This document shows positions 23,121 through 64,000 of a stretch of DNA of 64,000 bases, piece by piece. The notes below the pieces were generated by a model. It was not told where the DNA came from and searched no databases. It saw nothing but the letters and a program-made list of their open reading frames with translations. The position numbers were made by a program, and so were the translations under genes. Source of the stretch: Chaetorhynchus papuensis (Eukaryota > Chordata > Aves > Passeriformes > Rhipiduridae); assembly GCA_013396525.1 (NCBI GenBank), contig VWYX01000859.1, positions 186,001 to 250,000 on the forward strand, written 5' to 3'. Within the stretch, counting starts at the first letter, position 1. Every line of letters starts with the position of its first letter.

Positions 23121-26100
23121 CTTCAGACTCATGTTAAATATATACAATGCTAATTATGTACAAAAGTGTGCATGTTAAAAATTTTCAGGTTACAAACTTG
23201 CAAATCCTAGAAAAGTGCAAAATTTTAAAACATCTTCCACCATGCTGTACAGGAAAAAATCCATCATTAGCCAATATACACACTCTTAAAACATATTGAT
23301 CAAAACAAAGTAAGACATACAGTATACTCTTAAAGCACCCAGAGGGAAAAAGATATTGCACAGAAGACAGACAGCAAGTTCATTACAGTGCCTGAAGGCT
23401 CATTTCTGAAAGTAGCTATTTCCAACACTCCTCAGACCTAACATTTAACTCTTTAAAAAGGCATTTTTTGGCATTTAAAAATCTATTTGTAATCATATAA
23501 TTGCACAATCTGTAAGAATTATCAGAAGATATGGTTAACTGTTGCTGTAAGGCCTTTGCTTCCACCCCCTGATTAATGTCAGTAAAAATTCACCAGGCAA
23601 ACTGAGTAGCATCACAGCTTCCATCAAAACACTGACCAAAGGGAGGTTAAGTCTCACATGCAGCATTTCTCTAATCTGGTACTGAGTTGCTCCTGCAGAA
23701 TCAGAATACGTATTGCAAGTTTTTCTTGAATTCTTTTTTCCCCCTCATGGCTTTCTTTAAGAAACAGCTCACACCTGTGTATGACTAAAGTAGTATTACC
23801 AGGTGCAAGACTTAACTTCATTTTAAAGCTATTTCAAGGCAAAAAATATGGCTCTCTTGAGAGGAAAATACTGTCTAGATAGGAAGCTAAGTAAACAAGT
23901 GGCCTCCAAGTTCAGTTAGATCTGTGATATATGTGGCTGGATGTTTTATATTCCAATCTCAAAACACCTTAGCAGCTTTAAACCATAATCTACACTGACA
24001 ATCATGCTTCTGGGACAGAAGATGTGTGACAAAATTGTGCTGAGTATAAGCACAGACCTAAACTCTGGAAATACCTGCCAAATTTCTCAAGTCCACTGAC
24101 CAAGACTAGGAAGAACACACACTGAAGGAACTATTGAAAAGAAGTGAAACACCTATTTTACTTGGGCCACTTGGGTAAATGGTAACTAAAAGAAAGACAC
24201 ACCAGTCTTCTTCCACAATGCACAGCAAAAAGGTGACTTAAAACCGAACACAGGGTACCTTGGACTAAACACTGAAAGCAGTTCCTCACATATGGGGTGT
24301 TCCAGACTGCAGTAAGGTGAATGGCACTAAACTGAAATGCAGAACATGCTCTGGTGCCACTCAGAGGCGATTTTACATTCTGGCATCTAATGACTATAAC
24401 ACTGAAGAAGGGAACAACAGCATTTTACCAATTTTTAAGTATTTTTTTTTAATGCAGTAGCTTTTTAGGAAACCCTTGCTTCCTTCAAAAGTATGTGCTT
24501 ACAAGGGCAATTTAGTAATTGTAAGATTGGCCCCTTGGAATGGAAGGAAAGACATCTTCCAGACATTTCAGTTGACTCTAACATAGGCATACAATGAACC
24601 CACATGTATATGACACCATGGAAACTTACTGTCCCCAAAAGGAGACTACCAACAAGTGTCATGTTTACAGCCAAAACCAACATAGCTTTTAAGCCAAAAA
24701 GCATAAAAAGACCTAGAAAGCACTGAAGCACATGCTTGATTTTCCATTTGAATAAATATAACCCTATGTAGTGCTTTCACGTAACAGTGAAATACAGATC
24801 AGGCCTTAGGTTCACATCAGGATATGCATTTAGATGTGCATGCTTATTTTTTTTTTGATTCTTTGAAAAGGAAGAAAAGAAAAGTATTATTCACAGCACC
24901 TCGGCTCAGCATTTAACACAGGCAGCAAGGTGCCTTTAGCAGTGGAAGACAGGAATGTTTCATGTGACAATGCAGAGCATGTGTCTACAGAGACTCTCAG
25001 TATAGGAGCAGAAGGAGGGTGACATCTCTACACCCCTTCTAGCTCTAAAGCTCCCTACCATTTATAATCTGTATACAGATACACGTTTTCAAGTAAATAC
25101 ATGTACACAGTAAAAGCTTTGTGCAGCATTTGGTTCCTTTACTCATCTTTTCTAATCATTTTGTTAATTAAGAGTGGGAAAGATCTGCAGAGGAAATGGG
25201 GAGGAGGAAGACATGGTTTAGGGAAGTGAGGTATACAGCTCCCCATTGACTAAAGCAGGAGTTCAAAGACCTACCTAATCTGTGCATTACAAAAATAAAT
25301 TTATCATTCCTGCAGGACTATTTTAAAGCAGACTGATGTTGCCAGTCCCATACAGAATTTTTCCAGTGCAGAAACTTAGTTCTTTGCACTCATTTAAAGG
25401 ACAAAGAAATACAACTTTCAATAGGATCCTTATAAGACAGCCAATTGACCTGGCTATTTAAAGCTTGTGAAGACTGATAAACCGGTTTTGTGATAATATG
25501 CATGATCTAAGATATGCCAGAGGGGAAAAAAGCTTGTTTATATCAATGTTGCAGATTAGCAAAACAATTTTAAAATGGATGTGGGTGAGTTTGGGTTTTT
25601 TGGAGGGGAAGTTGTGGGGGTTGGGGGTATTTTTGTTTTGTTGGTTTGGGGTTTTTTCCTTTTTTCTCTTTTTTAATATCAAACGGGCTTCCTCCAAAAC
25701 CCTAATTTCCACAATGTGTATTAACCAGAAGGACAAATGTAGTTACTTTAGGACCGGGATTATTATTTTGTGCTGGTAAGGTACATGGATGCTAGAAAAC
25801 GTGGTTTCTAGATATCCTATGAGTGAATAATAGGTAAGTATATTGATACAGAAAAATCTGCCTAAGTCAGATGCTAACGTGAAGAGCATTTCACTTTCCG
25901 TATGCTTGTATAGTACAGAACCAGCAAAGACTAGATGGGATTCTTCACTATAGGTAAAAAGACAACTAAAAATAATATCAAGAATTATAAGTAAATTGAT
26001 TAAGAGAAATTTAACAAACATTTTACTTGAAATAAAGGAGACACGTCTTCTAAATATCCTTTGGTATGCAAGTTCAAACCTCTGCTACAAAGAAGTTGAT

Positions 26101-27607
26101 ACTGCTAACTACTTGATCTCATTTATATACAGGTATGAAAAGTAGGTCAGTTTTCAGTTTCTTTTAGATATATATATTTACACTCCTACTTACTCATCTT
26201 CAAAGGTAAGCATATGTTTAAGTTTGATAAATATTATTAGAGTTGTTCCAAAAATTAAACATAAGAAGATACCACAAAGATCTTGACAAATGTAGTGCTA
26301 TGAAACAAATGTCACTTAAGACTTGTTTGTTCTAAATTCCTCATTGGAATTATCTCATCTCAAAACTTTACTTTTTACACTTAAACAAACCTTTGATTAA
26401 AACAAAAGGAGAATCTTATTTCACCAATGCTACCTGAAAAACAAAATGGGATCCTAAGCTTTATTGACTTGAAAAAAATCAAAGAATTATGAAAGTCAGT
26501 TCACCATTCACAGTGCACTGCATAACAGGTTACAATTCAGCTGACCTAAACAGCTGATCAGAAAAATTATTTGCTATTTTAAAAACATTATTTTCTACTT
26601 TTTATACATATAACTTAAACCCAAAAGAATCAATGTAATAGCTAATGCTCACACAACTCTTATCTTTTATTTAAAGCTTGTTTTAAATAAAGGCCAAGTG
26701 CAGACCTTCAGAGCTATGCAGGTCTTTCCAGAAGGCCTCTGGCAAGGATGCCAAGCGTGTGATGGTGCACACCTCCCACCCCCAAGGATGAGATACAAGA
26801 TCCAAAGGCCATGGATGTTGCTATTCTACATGGGGCATAAACCAGCTCAAAGCTCACCTGTTCCCTCCTCATTCTGCTGCTCCTGCTGCTTTGTGCTGAG
26901 CACAAAATAGCCTTGAGTTTGAGAGCCCAAGAACTGCCCACATTTAAACCTGTCCCAGATATTTGCGAGGATCACCCAGTGCTTGTGGTGCACTGAAATG
27001 ATGGTATTCAAATGTCAAAGGTCTTCATCATAAACTCTATCAATTATTGCAACATTATATTTTACTTAAACTGGCACACTGAATTCAGTATTCTTTAATA
27101 TTAAAGTATTAAAAATGTCAATTCAACTGTTGTATAAACACACCTAACCCGCAACAGAATGTTTTCAAATGCTTATGCAAACCCCTGTGCAAGTGACAAG
27201 AAGAAAACTGTGCTCCCACCAAACACTACAAAAGACCCATCTCTATTTTTCCACTTGATTCCAAAACATCCTAATTTCCTGCCCCCTTCCCCTCCAAATA
27301 AACACTTAGCCTTGTATATGAATTTAAACACAACATTTATGCATACAGATAAAACCCATCAATTCAATGCTCCCATGACACAGAAAATTCTCACATTCTG
27401 AGCTGAAATACTTTTAAACTACTCTCCAAAGTGCTCCCCTGAAATCCCTTCTTCATGAAATCATAATGGACAAACATACTTCACATTCTCTTGTACAAAC
27501 TTAATACTTCCACATTATCCTTAGTATTCTTATTGGATAGGTAATTGATTAAAAATAGTGTTTTGCACTTCTCTATAGCTTATTTGAAAATATGGGATGT
27601 GGGTTAA

Positions 27608-27650
27608 TTTTTTTTTTTTTTTTTTTTTNTTTTTTTTTTTTTTTTTTTTT
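27608..27650. repeat. Poly-T tract with one ambiguous base
   Basis: A run of about 43 T with N at 27629, the only ambiguous base in the window. The true homopolymer length is uncertain. On the NBEAL1 strand it reads poly-A. Confidence 0.95.
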
Positions 27651-28287
27651 ACATAGATGGAATATGAAAAAACCCACACCACTCTACTTTCGGAAGTTTA
27701 ATCTTCTCTTGGCAAGTGACTCAGGAAAATAATTCTTATTTTCTTCTAACTTTCCAGACAATCCAGTCTGTCACAGTGATTAGGTAGAATATTGCAACTA
27801 TGCATAGACCCACTTGTTCACTAATCTGATTTATTATTTCATTTACAAAAGTTAAGAAAAAGCAACACAACTTTCTTTACAAAGTACACTAATCAACCAT
27901 CAAGAGGCATTTTTTTTTTCCAGTAAAGAAAGTGAGGAGGAGAGATCAGTTTGAATGAGACTAACATAACTTGTAAAGATTATCCTTTAGCAGGGTAAGG
28001 AGGTATTATTATTTCTATGAAGTTAATAAATATTGTGCTTAAAGTTAATGAAATGAGATTATACATTAAGTTCGTCAGGTAGTTCAACGACTCCCCAGCC
28101 ACAGGGAATATCTGATAACATTTATGAGAGATAGAACACACATTCATTTCAATAAATAAATAAAAAAATAACAAGAAAAGCAATGGTTGAGGGAATAAAG
28201 GGGGACCCAAAAGGGAACACAGTAGCGAACAATCACTTCAGCCTTGTATCTGCACTCCCCTTACCCCATGGGATTTTCTTCTTTTAA

Positions 28288-28341
28288 TACATACATGAAT
28301 ATACATATATACACACACACATATATACACATACACACACC
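28288..28341. repeat. Interrupted CA/TA microsatellite
   Basis: Alternating atacat, atatac and acacac units, a composite (CA)n/(TA)n simple repeat, within the putative NBEAL1 3' UTR. Confidence 0.85.
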
Positions 28342-29591
28342 TTCACACGCTGATCTGGAAATTCGTATTTTTCCCTCAGCACCAGGCTTTTCTAACAGTA
28401 TGGGGTTTATCATTCCAATCACTAACATTAGAAAAATATCAGATTGATAGGAAAACACACACCCTTTTGTGATCATGTATTGCTAAACAAGAAAAAAAAA
28501 ATCAGTAATGGCTTCTCCAAAACATAGTAAGCAACTGGATACAGCACACATGGATCTGATATCTTCTTTTACCAGGTCTTAAATGCATTTTGAAAATGGA
28601 TTTATCATCTGTTTTTCCCTGCTTACTTTTACAGAAATGAAAAAATATGGCTAACAACTGGTTTGGTGAACTCCAAGCCAAGAAACAAACAGGTGCTATT
28701 TTTAATTGAATTGTGCTGCAATGTTGCATAATGATTCTGCAGTGGAAATTTATCTTTTGTTTGCAGGAGTTGCCAACTAATGAAACAGATTGATCTTTGA
28801 CCAATATAAATAATGAGTCTTCCTTTGTATTTCTGCAAGATATTAAATATATCGTGGGATTTCTTGGTGTATGTCTTAGTCTACTTAACAATATAAATAA
28901 TTTTCAGCAGCAATATTTCCTACCTCCTTCAGCTCCTTCACCACCTCCAACTCCTTTGAAGTTATTCATGTCTTTACTTAAAACACTTTCTGATAAAGTA
29001 GTGCAACACAGATGTTCCTTCCAGAACAGCCTAAAACTGGAGCTACACAAAAGAAGAGAGCAATAGCCATTTACATGAACAAACTGTAATAAAGCCCATT
29101 AGGCTAAAAAACGTATTGAGGTCATAACCATCTTCTATCCAATTCTGAATCCAACCACTGCAAGTACCAGAATTTCCATTTACTGGGGAATAACAGTGCT
29201 GTCAAAGTAAAGCCAAATGCCTTGTTTGTTATGAAGGAGCATCTGGCCCTACTCAGCTTTAAATCAAATGCTACTTATCTTAAATTCAATTAGTAATCTT
29301 GGGGTTTGGAGACTTGTGGGGGGATTGTTTGGTTGTTTTTTTAGCCCTCCCGAAACACAGTTTTAGCAGCTGTTGAGAGAGGGATTTTGCTGTGAACAAG
29401 TCAACACAGTTAAGGAAAAATATGCAAGCAAGCTAACTTGCATGAGTACATATGCTTACTACTATACCTCTACCATAGGTTCTTCATCAACAGACTTAAG
29501 AATCAAGGCCCTAATTACATATTTATACATTTAAAGTGACCAAAAGATTAAACGTTTTTCTGGAATCCAGGAGAGAAGGTAGAAGCAGCAA

Positions 29592-63752
<34,161 letters not shown>

Positions 63753-64000
63753 CTATAAAAAAAGGTATATAAAATTATATAAGATATATTTAAGAGTCCA
63801 CTGGTTATTAATGTTGCCCTTTACTAATTTTATACTACCAGACCTGTTGGAAGAACAAACAAGACTGTCTGAACCACATCTGAGACATGCTTTGAAATAG
63901 AGTCTCTATGACTTAAATCACTCATTTCAGAGGCTCTGCTTAAAAATGAACATATTCTACATGAAAAGCTAAACTACATTGCAAAGAAGAGGTGTTATAC

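Larger units (their letters stand above)
23121..29591 (-). other. Gene-free AT-rich stretch: probable long NBEAL1 3' UTR or flank
   Basis: No coding exon on either strand: open frames are short, lack splice context and resemble no family. Several minus-strand AATAAA hexamers (TTTATT on the plus strand) occur, so NBEAL1 could end early or run the full ~6.5 kb to about 23.1 kb. Content seen: G/T-rich low complexity at about 25590-25675, a GC-richer patch at about 26700-26940 of unknown meaning, a poly-T tract at 27608-27650, and a CA/TA microsatellite at about 28288-28341. Confidence 0.5.

Noticed and set aside
25498..25779. 93-codon open frame in a G/T-rich tract
   Set aside because: Composition-driven low complexity (Phe/Gly/Leu-rich); no family resemblance.
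26714..26941. 75-codon minus-strand open frame in the GC-richer patch downstream of NBEAL1
   Set aside because: No recognisable motif or splice partners; kept only as a note on the gene-free stretch.

Overview
The window looks like bird nuclear DNA, probably from a songbird. The evidence is large intron-split genes with GT-AG junctions, CpG-rich first exons in otherwise AT-rich DNA, several CR1 LINE 3' ends, compact introns for genes of this size, and a solo LTR whose body resembles passerine LTRs. The order CYP20A1 - dipeptidase - NBEAL1 also fits, since CYP20A1 and NBEAL1 are neighbours in mammals (human 2q33) and the dipeptidase between them is a lineage mammals lack. No CRISPR array, tRNA or rRNA was seen.

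Layout. Positions 975-15949 (minus strand) hold a complete 13-exon CYP20A1, an orphan cytochrome P450 of 463 residues. Only 149 bp separate its start codon from that of the next gene on the opposite strand, and both lie in one strong CpG island (about 15600-16600), so they very probably share a bidirectional promoter. Positions 16099-22679 (plus strand) hold a complete 8-exon gene for a 246-residue alpha-aspartyl dipeptidase of the PepE / peptidase S51 family with its catalytic residues intact. Positions 29592-63752 (minus strand) hold the last 39 coding exons of NBEAL1: 1,889 residues from the end of the lectin-like part through the armadillo-like/DUF4704, PH-BEACH, BEACH and WD40 modules to the stop. 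The first ~800 residues lie beyond the window's right edge.

The dipeptidase and NBEAL1 converge tail to tail. About 6.9 kb (22680-29591) between their stop codons has no convincing gene. It contains polyadenylation signals of both strands within 100 bp near 23.1 kb, and is most simply read as a short 3' UTR of the dipeptidase plus a long AT-rich 3' UTR or downstream flank of NBEAL1. It carries a poly-T tract with the only ambiguous base (27629).

Every exon boundary given here was derived by hand: acceptor AG, donor GT, phase continuity from exon to exon, and agreement with the remembered human or bacterial family proteins. Summed exon lengths close exactly (464, 247 and 1,889+stop codons). 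The three genes do not form an obvious pathway: a membrane P450 of unknown substrate, a soluble dipeptidase, and a giant BEACH scaffold of membrane traffic. The main biological interest is the divergent P450/dipeptidase promoter, the survival of a bacterial-type Ser-His-Glu dipeptidase in this lineage, and two stop-free retained-intron possibilities in NBEAL1.
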